From positions 1 through 64,000 of the forward strand of contig JBJHDF010000014.1 of the NCBI GenBank assembly GCA_050486405.1: a DNA stretch of 64,000 nucleotides. The letters are read 5' to 3'. Of the stretch, positions 1 to 7,343 are shown piece by piece. Made by a program: the position numbers and the translations under genes. The stretch is from JBJHDF01 sp050486405 (GTDB lineage Bacteria; Pseudomonadota; Gammaproteobacteria; Pseudomonadales; Cellvibrionaceae). Numbering within the stretch: the stretch's first letter is position 1; each line of letters opens with the position of its first letter. The notes under the pieces are model-generated. The model had not been told where the DNA came from, did not search any database, and saw nothing but the letters and a program-made list of their open reading frames with translations.

Positions 1-228
1 CAGGTGCACAGCGTCGACATCCGCGGCGACCGCTCCCTCACCCTGCACCACACCCGCCACGCCCGCAAGCCGCTGCACGAGCCCTCGGCCCAGGAGGTGT
101 TGCGACATCTGCATCGGCTCTGGGGCTTCGACGTGCACCTGCACTCACTGGAAGACAACGAAATCAGGCAGAGCCTGCACTGTCCACCACAACCGGAGCC
201 GGAACCAGAAACCGAGTCTGAGGACTGA
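1..228 (+). CDS. SpoVR family protein, C-terminal fragment
   Basis: The frame is open from the first base and ends with TGA at 226-228, so only the last 75 residues are present. The string HRLWGFDVHL close to the end matches the conserved C-terminal motif of SpoVR/YcgB proteins. These are cytoplasmic proteins of unclear biochemical role, usually encoded after a PrkA-type kinase gene and a DUF444 gene. The tail after the motif is an acidic and proline-rich stretch (PEPEPETES). The next gene starts 2 bases later, so it may be cotranscribed. The assignment rests only on the C-terminus. Confidence 0.8.
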   Translation, partial: QVHSVDIRGDRSLTLHHTRHARKPLHEPSAQEVLRHLHRLWGFDVHLHSLEDNEIRQSLHCPPQPEPEPETESED

Positions 229-230
229 GC

Positions 231-896
231 ATGCCTCACGCCACGTACCCCCTCCCCTCTCCGAGAGGAGCACCCACCACTTGCACCCTTTTTCTATACC
301 TTCTGCTTCTCTGCCTGTTGCTCCCTGCCTGCAGCGGTCGGGAGCCGACAGCACCACTACCGCCGCTGGCCGCCGATGCACGCATCCTCGCCTTTGGTGA
401 CAGCCTCACCCGGGGCACGGGCGCGGACGCGCGCAACAGCTACCCCGCACTGCTCGGCGATCTGCTCGGACGCGAGGTGATCAACGCCGGCGTTCCCGGC
501 GAAGTATCGGCGGCAGGCCTGGCCAGACTGGAGGAGCTACTGGATCGCGAACGCCCCGCTCTGCTGCTGCTTTGCCACGGCGGTAACGATTTGCTGCGCC
601 GGCAGAGTGAAGAACAGCTGATTGAGAATCTGGAGGCCATGATCGCCATGGCCCAGGCGCGCAATATACCGGTGGTGCTGATTGGCGTGCCGGCCCGCTC
701 TCTGCCGCTGCGACCCGCCGAACTCTACCGGGACGTGGCGCAACGCACCGGGGTGCCGCTGGAAGCTGAAGTAGTCACACGAGTTCTCAACGACCGCAAT
801 CTGCGCGCAGATCAGATTCACCCCAACGCCCAGGGCTATCGGGTTATGGCTGAGGCAGTTTACCAACTGTTGCTGGAAGCCGGCGCTGTACGATAA
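231..896 (+). CDS. GDSL/SGNH-type esterase (TesA-like), probable lipoprotein
   Basis: This 221-residue protein has the blocks of SGNH hydrolases: GDSL at residues 56-59 with the nucleophile Ser58, GGND at 117-120 (oxyanion-hole Asn), and DQIHPN at 194-199 carrying the catalytic Asp and His. TesA-type enzymes hydrolyse fatty-acyl thioesters and esters in the periplasm. The N-terminus has a long hydrophobic stretch (about 19-33) ending in LPAC, a lipobox-like motif, so a lipid-anchored envelope location is likely. The gene follows the SpoVR gene by 2 bases. The substrate cannot be told from the sequence. Confidence 0.85.
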   Translation: MPHATYPLPSPRGAPTTCTLFLYLLLLCLLLPACSGREPTAPLPPLAADARILAFGDSLTRGTGADARNSYPALLGDLLGREVINAGVPGEVSAAGLARLEELLDRERPALLLLCHGGNDLLRRQSEEQLIENLEAMIAMAQARNIPVVLIGVPARSLPLRPAELYRDVAQRTGVPLEAEVVTRVLNDRNLRADQIHPNAQGYRVMAEAVYQLLLEAGAVR

Positions 897-899
897 GAC

Positions 900-927
900 A
901 AAAAAAGGGCGGGCATCATGCCCGCCC
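900..927 (-). terminator. Intrinsic terminator of the TorF-type porin gene
   Basis: A perfect 10-bp inverted repeat (907-916 and 918-927, GGGCGGGCAT and its complement) is followed on the minus strand by seven Ts (900-906). It lies between the convergent esterase and porin genes. The T tract shows it serves the minus-strand gene; on the plus strand the hairpin lacks a T run. Confidence 0.85.
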
Positions 928-954
928 CATGCCCTGACTTGGAGAGGTCTCGGA

Positions 955-1680
955 TTAAAACTCGATGGGCAGGCTGAAGGAAACGATAAACTTGGGTTCG
1001 CTGTTGAACTTGGACTCCAGAGTTTCGCCACCCACAGTCGCAGTGGTTTTGGCGTCATCCACAACCAGCCCCAGGGTGAAGCTCAAGTTGTCGTTGTAGG
1101 CGTAGGTCAGGTCCAGGTGTGTCAGGCCGTCGATGCTGCCAAAACCGTCCTCATCCATATGGTGGCCCAGAAGCAGGCCAAACTGGCCGAACTCAGCACC
1201 GAGCGTTACATAGGAGTAATCTTCCAGATCTTCCAGGCCGTGATAATAGGTCAATGTCACAGGGCCATAACCCAGACCCAGAACCAGTTCCACCAAGTCT
1301 CCGGGACTGACCGCGAATTCATGGTGCAGCCCGGGCTCGGAATCTGCTACCTTGGGAGAAGGATAGGCATAGGTCCAGAGGCTGATATCGACGCTGAAGT
1401 CGCCAAATTCCTGGCCGTAACCAACAAAAAGGTCATACTCCACACCACCCAGTTCATCACCGGACGAAGTCCACAGACCACCATAGAAACCACCTGCACT
1501 GAGAGACAGCTCGCCCCAAACAGCCGCGCCGCCGCCCAGATCCAGACCGCGCCAGTAGTACATGTTGGCGGCGCCGATAGCGGCATCCACCTCAACAGCC
1601 TGGGCAGTGGGGGCCACGGCGCTGAAGGCCAGACCTGAAACGGCGATGGCACTGGCCAGAGCTTTTTTTGTCATCTTCAT
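955..1680 (-). CDS. TorF family putative porin (TIGR02001 type)
   Basis: This 241-residue protein has a clear Sec signal peptide (cleavage near residue 28 after TAQA), then a Gly/Tyr/Trp-rich beta-strand pattern ending in Phe (SLPIEF), as expected of an outer-membrane barrel. NMYYWRGLDLGG near the mature N-terminus is typical of the TorF/TIGR02001 family, which in many gammaproteobacteria sits beside glnK-amtB. The start is supported by an upstream AGAGGAAG ribosome binding site. Upstream lie a good sigma-54 promoter match and NtrC-like palindromes, so nitrogen control is likely. The transported solute is unknown. Confidence 0.8.
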   Translation of the reverse strand: MKMTKKALASAIAVSGLAFSAVAPTAQAVEVDAAIGAANMYYWRGLDLGGGAAVWGELSLSAGGFYGGLWTSSGDELGGVEYDLFVGYGQEFGDFSVDISLWTYAYPSPKVADSEPGLHHEFAVSPGDLVELVLGLGYGPVTLTYYHGLEDLEDYSYVTLGAEFGQFGLLLGHHMDEDGFGSIDGLTHLDLTYAYNDNLSFTLGLVVDDAKTTATVGGETLESKFNSEPKFIVSFSLPIEF

Positions 1681-1771
1681 GAGTTCTTCCTCTAAATGTG
1701 TAATGGTGTTGCTTTGTGTGTTTGTATATAAGAGCTATCGATAGCCCACCGAAGTGGCGTACCCGGGGAAT

Positions 1772-1787
1772 AGCAGATAGCGCGCCA
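1772..1787 (-). promoter_or_regulatory. Sigma-54 (-24/-12) promoter for the TorF-type porin
   Basis: On the minus strand the sequence TGGCGCG-CTAT-CTGCT fits the consensus TGGCACG-N4-TTGCA with the invariant GG and GC exactly ten bases apart. The predicted transcript would start near 1761, about 80 bases before the start codon. The match differs from consensus at only two conserved bases. Confidence 0.65.
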
Positions 1788-1862
1788 ATTTTGGTTTCTC
1801 TATACAAAACAAGCAGTTAACCATTTTTTCGTATCGGAAGAGCCGGGACAACGACACAGTAG

Positions 1863-1908
1863 GCACCAACATGGTGCGAGTCGTGCCGTGCACCACCCCA
1901 TTTGTGCA
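1863..1908. promoter_or_regulatory. NtrC-like enhancer palindromes
   Basis: GCACCA-ACA-TGGTGC at 1863-1877 is a perfect 6+3+6 palindrome that matches the NtrC recognition pattern (GCAC-N7-GTGC). A second, weaker copy (TGCACCA... TTTGTGCA, 1889-1908) follows. They lie about 80-120 bases upstream of the -24/-12 element, a usual enhancer distance. The binding protein is inferred; ntrC itself is not in the window. Confidence 0.6.
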
Positions 1909-1914
1909 CCATAG

Positions 1915-2847
1915 TCAGGCGTTTTTTCCCGTCTCCAACTTTTCGCCCCGCGTCAGGCGCAAGGTCAACCAGCGCCGCAGATGCCGGACCAGGGGAAAAT
2001 CCAGGTAGAACACCAGCGCGCTCAGTATCAGGGCTGTTCCCGCCAATAGCGGCAGGGTCAGTCGCTCCCCGGCAACCACTGCGCCAACCATCAGGGCCAG
2101 CACCGGCGTAATCAGCGTCAGCAGCGACACGGTGCTGGCCGATGTGCGGCTGAGCACGAAGTAGTAAAGAGTGAATCCGCCCAGTGAACCCAGGATAGCC
2201 AGATAGCCGATGCCCCAGAGAGTCCGGTCCGACATTGCCGATGGCCACTGACCGTCCAGCAGCCACCAAACCAACAACAGCCCGGGCAGGGCAAACAACA
2301 GGGAGCCCACCGTCTGGTTGAACGGATCACTGCCCTTGTCCAGCCGCTTGAGCAGCACGCTGCTGAAGCCAAAGAGAAAACAGGACAGCAGCAGCCCCGT
2401 CATGCCCAGCGCCGCCGATACGTTCACGTGCAACTGATCCCGGAACACCAGTAGCAGGCCACACAACGCCACCAGCAGAGCCAGCACCCGACGCAGGCTG
2501 AACGGGTTTTCCCGCAACAGCAGCAGAGACCACAAACCGGTACTGAAAGGAGAGAGCGCAAAAATCACCGCCATCAGCCCCGAGGGCACAAACTGGGCGC
2601 ACCAGTACACCAGCGGCATATTGGGAAAAATGCCCAGCGAAGCAACCAGATACACTTTCCAGACTCCGGGCCGATCGAACAGCGCACGGCGCAACAGTGC
2701 GTTGATCAACAGTGCCAACACCAGCGCCAGACTCATGCGCAGTGTCGCAGCCGCGACAAAGCTGACACTGTCGCTGCTCCACTGAATACCCAGGGGCGTG
2801 GTGGACCAGATGAGCACCACCAGAATATAGGCAAAATAAACGGGCAC
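1915..2847 (-). CDS. EamA/DMT-family membrane transporter
   Basis: This 310-residue protein consists almost wholly of about ten hydrophobic segments in two EamA repeats. The first begins FAYILVVLIWSTTPLGIQW and the second starts near residue 145. Members such as RhtA and YddG export amino acids or other metabolites across the inner membrane. I chose the GTG start at 2847 because GAGGA lies 7 bases upstream. The gene is preceded by a short open frame and a terminator-like hairpin that together look like an attenuator, which suggests control by an amino-acid signal. The substrate is unknown. Confidence 0.85.
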   Translation of the reverse strand: MPVYFAYILVVLIWSTTPLGIQWSSDSVSFVAAATLRMSLALVLALLINALLRRALFDRPGVWKVYLVASLGIFPNMPLVYWCAQFVPSGLMAVIFALSPFSTGLWSLLLLRENPFSLRRVLALLVALCGLLLVFRDQLHVNVSAALGMTGLLLSCFLFGFSSVLLKRLDKGSDPFNQTVGSLLFALPGLLLVWWLLDGQWPSAMSDRTLWGIGYLAILGSLGGFTLYYFVLSRTSASTVSLLTLITPVLALMVGAVVAGERLTLPLLAGTALILSALVFYLDFPLVRHLRRWLTLRLTRGEKLETGKNA

Positions 2848-2910
2848 CGAACTGTCCTCTGTTGGGCAGTGCTTTCCGGCGGCGGTGTGTTTTGGGAGGA
2901 GAAAAACAAC

Positions 2911-2942
2911 AAAGGCCGCAGGAGAAGCTCGCTGCGGCCTTT
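2911..2942 (-). terminator. Attenuator-type terminator hairpin ahead of the EamA gene
   Basis: An 11-bp perfect stem (AAAGGCCGCAG at 2942-2932 with CTGCGGCCTTT at 2921-2911, loop of 10) is followed on the minus strand by GTTGTTTTTC. It lies downstream of a 30-codon open frame and upstream of the EamA start, with no other minus-strand gene before it. CCGCAGC of its 5' arm (2937-2931) is also complementary to GCTGCGG at 2985-2979 inside the short frame, so an alternative antiterminator pairing exists. Confidence 0.6.
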
Positions 2943-2964
2943 GTGATGAAAAGTAAAACCCTAT

Positions 2965-3057
2965 CTAATCACCAACCCCCGCAGCAACGCCGACGCGTGC
3001 CACTGCCCAGACCGGGCGCAGCGCGACAATATAAAAGGCGGGTTTGGTATGCATCAT
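2965..3057 (-). CDS. Candidate leader peptide of the EamA gene (30 codons)
   Basis: ATG ATG CAT... to TAG encodes 30 residues beginning MMHTKPAFYIVALRP and ending GVGD. It has six Val codons, six Ala codons and one Trp codon at position 17. It ends 22 bases before the terminator hairpin, and its last third contains the strand that can pair with the hairpin's 5' arm. That is the layout of ribosome-controlled attenuators such as trpL or ilvL. No convincing Shine-Dalgarno sequence is visible and the frame stays open upstream, so translation from this ATG is an inference. Confidence 0.4.
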   Translation of the reverse strand: MMHTKPAFYIVALRPVWAVARVGVAAGVGD

Positions 3058-3090
3058 GGGGTTGCGAAAACGGTGGTGATTGATTCGTCT

Positions 3091-3119
3091 ACTGTAGGGG
3101 AAGCAAGGGGGGAGTGCAA
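3091..3119 (-). promoter_or_regulatory. Candidate sigma-70 promoter of the EamA leader transcript
   Basis: On the minus strand TTGCAC (3119-3114) and TACAGT (3096-3091) are separated by 17 bases. Transcription would start near 3084, just ahead of the putative leader peptide. Each box is a partial match to consensus. Confidence 0.45.
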
Positions 3120-3213
3120 GGGAAAATATAGGGAAAAGGGATAAAGGGGGACGGTGGTCGATTTTTTGGGGTGGATGGGTCACACTCGTCTTTTGGGTCA
3201 TGAATACGGCGAT

Positions 3214-4449
3214 ATGCAGATCTATCGGGTGGGGGGTGCGGTGCGCGACAGCCTGCTGGGCTATCCGCACAGCGAGAACGACTGGGTGGTGGTGGGCGCC
3301 CGGCCGGAGGAACTGCTGGCTCAGGGATACACACCGGTGGGCAGGGACTTTCCGGTGTTTCTGCACCCGAAGACCCGGGAGGAATACGCCCTGGCGCGCA
3401 CCGAGCGCAAAACCGGCCATGGCTACGCCGGCTTCACCTTTTATTGCGGTGACGATGTCACCCTGGAAGACGATCTCTCCCGTCGCGATCTGACCATCAA
3501 CGCCATGGCCGAGGATGCCGACGGCACCCTGATCGACCCCTATGGCGGTCAACGGGATTTGCGGGACAAGGTTCTGCGCCACGTTTCACCCGCCTTTGTG
3601 GAAGACCCGGTGCGGGTGTTGCGCGTGGCGCGCTTTGCCGCCCGCTACCGGCCTCTGGGTTTTCGCGTGGCCGGGGAAACCCTGGCCCTGATGCGCCAGA
3701 TGGTGGACAGCGGTGAAGTGGACCACCTGGTGCCGGAGCGTATCTGGCAGGAAACCGAAAGCGCCCTGGGCGAAGACGCCGCCGCTGTGTTCTTTCGCGT
3801 ACTGCGCGACTGTGGCGCCCTGGCCCGCATCTACCCGGAGTTGGACGCCCTGTTCGGGGTACCGCAGACCCCCGAGCACCACCCGGAGATCGATACCGGC
3901 GAACACTCGCTGCTGGTGTTGCAACAGGCCTGCAAACTCAGCCCCTCCACCGAGGTGCGCTTTGCCGCCCTGATACACGACCTGGGCAAGGGCACCACAC
4001 CGCCGGCCGAGTGGCCCCGGCATATCGCCCACGAAGCGCGCAGCCTGCCACTGGTGAAACAACTGTGCCAGAGGGTCACGGCCCCCAACCGCTACCGCGA
4101 ACTGGCGCTGCTGGCGGCGCAATACCACACCCACTGCCACCGGGCGCTGGAGCTGAAGCCCTCGACCCTGCTCAAGCTGCTGCAGCAGACCGACGCCTTT
4201 CGCCGCCCGGAGCGCTTCGAGCAGTTTCTGCTGTGCTGCGAAGCGGACGCCCGGGGGCGCACCGGACTGGAAAACCGCGACTACCCCCAGGCCGATTATC
4301 TGCGCCGGGTACTGGCCGCCTGTCAGCAGGTGGACGTCCAGGCCATCACCGCGCAAGGGTTGAGCGGCAAAGCGTTCGGCGAGGCACTGAACCGCCAGCG
4401 GCTGGCGCGCGTAAAACAACTGAAATCCGCAGAGAGCCCACCGCCATGA
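3214..4449 (+). CDS. cca: Multifunctional CCA-adding tRNA nucleotidyltransferase
   Basis: Cca adds or repairs the 3'-CCA end of tRNAs. From ATG 3214 the protein has 411 residues, matching the usual length of the proteobacterial class II enzyme. GGAVRD is at residues 7-12, RRDLTINAM at 90-98, and the C-terminal HD phosphohydrolase motif AALIHDLGKG at 251-260 (His255, Asp256). The catalytic pair reads E21-x-D23 rather than the common D-x-D. Longer in-frame starts (from 3154) would add an unusual N-terminus. The last codons overlap the following reductase gene (ATGA). Confidence 0.95.
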   Translation: MQIYRVGGAVRDSLLGYPHSENDWVVVGARPEELLAQGYTPVGRDFPVFLHPKTREEYALARTERKTGHGYAGFTFYCGDDVTLEDDLSRRDLTINAMAEDADGTLIDPYGGQRDLRDKVLRHVSPAFVEDPVRVLRVARFAARYRPLGFRVAGETLALMRQMVDSGEVDHLVPERIWQETESALGEDAAAVFFRVLRDCGALARIYPELDALFGVPQTPEHHPEIDTGEHSLLVLQQACKLSPSTEVRFAALIHDLGKGTTPPAEWPRHIAHEARSLPLVKQLCQRVTAPNRYRELALLAAQYHTHCHRALELKPSTLLKLLQQTDAFRRPERFEQFLLCCEADARGRTGLENRDYPQADYLRRVLAACQQVDVQAITAQGLSGKAFGEALNRQRLARVKQLKSAESPPP

Positions 4450-5186
4450 CCGACTCCCCCGTTGCCCTGATCACCGGCGCCGCCCGCCGCATCGGCGCCG
4501 CCATCGCCCGGGGTCTGCACCAACACGATTACCGGGTCGCCATTCACTACCGCCACTCGGACCGGGAGGCGCGCGCACTGGCGGACGACCTCAACGACCG
4601 GCGCCTGGATTCGGCCATTATTCTCAAGGCCGACCTGGACCGGCTCACGGACATCGAATCCCTGGCCGAGGATACCCTGGCCCACTGGGGCCGGCTGGAC
4701 GTACTGGTGAACAACGCCTCCAGCTTTTACCCCACACCAGTGGGCGATGCCAGCGCCGAGCAGTGGGACGACCTGATCAACAGCAACCTCAAGGCGCCCT
4801 TCTTTCTCACCCAGGCACTGGCCGATGAGCTGCGCCTGCGGCAGGGGTGCGTCATCAACATCACCGATATCCACGCCGACCGGCCGCTGATCAAGCACCC
4901 CATCTACTGCGCCGCCAAGGCGGGCAACGCCATGCTCACCAAATCCCTGGCCCGGGAGCTGGCACCCGGGGTGCGGGTCAACGGCATAGCTCCCGGCGCC
5001 ATTCTCTGGCCGGAAGCTGCGGATGAATCCGACGACAGCCAGCGCACGTTACTCGGCAAAATCCCCCTGCAGAGAAAGGGCGAGGCCGAAGACATAGTGC
5101 AGACGGTGCTCTTTCTGGTTGGCGGCCCTTCCTATATCACCGGGCAGATCATCGCCGTGGACGGCGGCCGCAGTATTTATTCCTGA
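4446..5186 (+). CDS. Pteridine reductase (PTR1/FolM-like SDR)
   Basis: This 246-residue short-chain dehydrogenase has TGAARRIG at 10-17, the TGxxxRxG variant typical of pteridine reductases, and NN at 89-90. The catalytic set is Asp141, Tyr154 and Lys158, with the same spacing as Asp181-Tyr194-Lys198 of Leishmania PTR1; ordinary SDRs have Ser in place of the Asp. Such enzymes reduce dihydropterins such as dihydrofolate or dihydromonapterin with NADPH. The start overlaps the cca stop (ATGA), so the two are translationally coupled. folK and folB lie about 2 kb away. Confidence 0.85.
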   Translation: MTDSPVALITGAARRIGAAIARGLHQHDYRVAIHYRHSDREARALADDLNDRRLDSAIILKADLDRLTDIESLAEDTLAHWGRLDVLVNNASSFYPTPVGDASAEQWDDLINSNLKAPFFLTQALADELRLRQGCVINITDIHADRPLIKHPIYCAAKAGNAMLTKSLARELAPGVRVNGIAPGAILWPEAADESDDSQRTLLGKIPLQRKGEAEDIVQTVLFLVGGPSYITGQIIAVDGGRSIYS

Positions 5187-5204
5187 TTCGCTTGCTCTGG
5201 ATCA

Positions 5205-5232
5205 ATTGAAATAACCCTGTTTGACCCCATTA
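5205..5232 (+). promoter_or_regulatory. Heat-shock (sigma-32) promoter of hsp20
   Basis: ATTGAAA at 5205-5211 and CCCCATTA at 5225-5232, 13 bases apart, closely fit the sigma-32 consensus CTTGAAA-N11-16-CCCCATNT. The -10 box covers the ATG at 5232, which rules that codon out as the start of the small heat-shock gene. Confidence 0.85.
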
Positions 5233-5267
5233 TGGAAAGTGAGAGAAACATTCAGAGGAGGTGTGTC

Positions 5268-5696
5268 ATGAACCTGATTCCGCGCAATTCCCTGTTTGAT
5301 TTTGACAATTTGTTCGACGTATTCCGCTCACCGTTGGCCACCACCGGGCGCTCGGCCGGAGCGGCGCTCAGTCCTCGGGTGGATGTGACCGAGAAGAAGG
5401 ACCGCTACGTGATCACCGCCGAGCTGCCCGGCATCGACAAGAAGGATATAGAGGTGTCTCTGGAGCAGGGCATACTGTCCATCAGCGCCGAAACCCGGCA
5501 GGAGCACAAGGAGGAGAAAGATGGCAAGGTTATCCGCCAGGAGCGCCACTACGGCCGCTTCGTGCGCAGTTTCAACGTCGGCGACGGTGTTCAGGAAAAA
5601 GAGATCAAGGCCAATTTCAAGGACGGGCTGCTGACCCTGGAGGTACCGCGCAAGGAAGAGCCGGTACCGGCCAGCCGCCGGATCGAGATTCACTGA
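5268..5696 (+). CDS. Small heat-shock protein, Hsp20/alpha-crystallin family
   Basis: This 142-residue ATP-independent chaperone binds unfolding proteins in the cytoplasm. The alpha-crystallin domain spans roughly residues 40-130 (begins SPRVDVTEKKDRYVI, includes AELPGIDKKDIEV). The C-terminal IxI anchor motif is IEI at 139-141. I chose ATG 5268 because it has a strong AGAGGAGG site (5254-5261) and lies 36 bases past the sigma-32 -10 box. A strong terminator follows, so this is a single-gene unit. Confidence 0.95.
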   Translation: MNLIPRNSLFDFDNLFDVFRSPLATTGRSAGAALSPRVDVTEKKDRYVITAELPGIDKKDIEVSLEQGILSISAETRQEHKEEKDGKVIRQERHYGRFVRSFNVGDGVQEKEIKANFKDGLLTLEVPRKEEPVPASRRIEIH

Positions 5697-5745
5697 GTCC
5701 TGGCTCCGGTGTTCCCCGCCGGGCCCGGGATTTAACCCCCGACTG

Positions 5746-5771
5746 ACCGCCGGTACCCGGCGGTTTTTTTT
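5746..5771 (+). terminator. Intrinsic terminator of hsp20
   Basis: The perfect 8-bp stem ACCGCCGG/CCGGCGGT (5746-5753 with 5757-5764) has a 3-base loop and runs into eight Ts (5764-5771). Confidence 0.95.
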
Positions 5772-5853
5772 GCCCGCCACCCGGACAAGCACTGGCAACC
5801 GGGACCAAACCTGTCGATAATGGGGCCAGAACTTCACGGATGCTCCCCGAGCC

Positions 5854-7338
5854 ATGTCACAGCTTCACATCGTTGTCGAAAACCGCAAAGACTGGGCGCC
5901 CTACTTTCCCAGTGAACAGGTCATTACCTTTGACGACTACCTGGGGTTACCCCCGGCCGGAAGCGCCCGCACCCGGGTCATCAACCTCTGCCGCCAGTTC
6001 AGCTACCTGAGCAAGGGTTACTACTGCTCCCTGCTGGCCGAAGCCCGGGGCCATTCGGTCATCCCCAGCGTCAAAACCCTCAACGACCTGCGCAACCGGC
6101 GCTCCTTCGCCGTCATCCGGGAAAACCTGCACAGCCAGTCGGAAAAGCTGCTGAAGAAGCTCGAGTCCCGGGACGACAACCGCCTGTCCTTCTGGATATT
6201 TTTTGGCGAGAGCAGCGTGCCGGAACTGCAGAAGCTGGCGCGGGAACTGTTCGAACAGCAGCCCTGCCCCATACTGTGGGTGGAGCTGCAATGGCAGGGA
6301 AGCTGGCAGGTGACCGGCCTCAAGGTGATGCCCCTGCACAAGCTGGCGGAACCGGAGCAGGAGGCCTTTGCCAATGCCCTGGATCGCTTCAGTGCCCAGC
6401 TCTGGCGCAAAGCCAAATCACCCCAGGTGAGCCGTTACGAAATGGCCATACTGGTGGACCCGGATGAAAAGCTGCCACCCAGCGACCCCAAGGCACTGAA
6501 GAAATTCGTCCGCGAGGGTGCGCGGCTCGGTATCAATGTGGACTTTATCGGCCGCAAGGATCTGCGCCGGCTGCCGGAGTACGACATGCTGTTTATCCGG
6601 GAGACCACCAACATCGACCACCATACCTTTCAGTTTGCCTGCCGCGCCGAGGCCGAGGGGCTGGTGGTGATGGACGATCCGCAATCCATCATACGCTGCA
6701 CCAACAAGGTGTTTCTCGCCGACCTGTTCACCGCCCGCGGCGTACCCACGCCACGCACCCGTTTGATCGCCGGCGCCGACAGCAAAACCCTGGACGGCCT
6801 GGCGGAAGAGCTGGGCTTTCCGCTGATCCTGAAAATTCCCGACGGCTCCTTTTCGCGCGGCATCAGCAAAGTAAACGACCGCGAGCAGTTGAAACCGGCA
6901 GTGATCGAACTGCTGAAGGACTCGGCGCTGTTGCTGGCCCAGGAATACATGTACACGGATTTCGACTGGCGGGTGGGCGTACTCAACGGCAAACCGCTTT
7001 ACGCCTGCAAGTACTTCATGGCCCGGGGCCACTGGCAGATCTACAACCACGGCGGCGACCGGACATCTTCCGGCGGTTTTGAAACCCTGCCCACCTACGA
7101 AGCGCCCAGAGCCGTGATCCAGACGGCGGTAAAGGCGGCGTCACTGGTGGGCAAGGGGCTCTACGGCGTGGACCTGAAACAGGTGGGCAACCGGGTAGCG
7201 GTGATTGAAGTGAACGACAACCCCAGTATCGACGCCGGCGTCGAGGACGCCTTTCTCGGCGACGAACTCTACCGGCAGATACTGCAGGCCTTTGTGCAGC
7301 GGGTGGAACAGTTGCGCCGCCTGCGTGAGGAAAGCTGA
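5854..7338 (+). CDS. RimK family protein (RLAN domain plus ATP-grasp)
   Basis: This 494-residue protein has an N-terminal RimK-like ligase N-terminal (RLAN) domain, about residues 1-155, starting SQLHIVVENRKDW. A C-terminal ATP-grasp domain covers about 215-485: DMLFIRETTNIDHHTF, then NKVFLADLFTARGVPTP, and finally the metal-binding VIEVNDNPSIDAG. ATP-grasp ligases join a carboxylate to an amine using ATP; E. coli RimK adds glutamates to ribosomal protein S6. This longer form is a separate subfamily without an assigned substrate. It is convergent with folK, only 5 bases away. Confidence 0.85.
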   Translation: MSQLHIVVENRKDWAPYFPSEQVITFDDYLGLPPAGSARTRVINLCRQFSYLSKGYYCSLLAEARGHSVIPSVKTLNDLRNRRSFAVIRENLHSQSEKLLKKLESRDDNRLSFWIFFGESSVPELQKLARELFEQQPCPILWVELQWQGSWQVTGLKVMPLHKLAEPEQEAFANALDRFSAQLWRKAKSPQVSRYEMAILVDPDEKLPPSDPKALKKFVREGARLGINVDFIGRKDLRRLPEYDMLFIRETTNIDHHTFQFACRAEAEGLVVMDDPQSIIRCTNKVFLADLFTARGVPTPRTRLIAGADSKTLDGLAEELGFPLILKIPDGSFSRGISKVNDREQLKPAVIELLKDSALLLAQEYMYTDFDWRVGVLNGKPLYACKYFMARGHWQIYNHGGDRTSSGGFETLPTYEAPRAVIQTAVKAASLVGKGLYGVDLKQVGNRVAVIEVNDNPSIDAGVEDAFLGDELYRQILQAFVQRVEQLRRLREES

Positions 7339-7343
7339 CCCGT

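Noticed and set aside
1873..1890. A second sigma-54-like match on the plus strand (TGG...GTGCC with ten-base spacing)
   Set aside because: It points into the 3' end of the EamA gene with no plus-strand gene to express, and it consists of the NtrC palindrome arms themselves.
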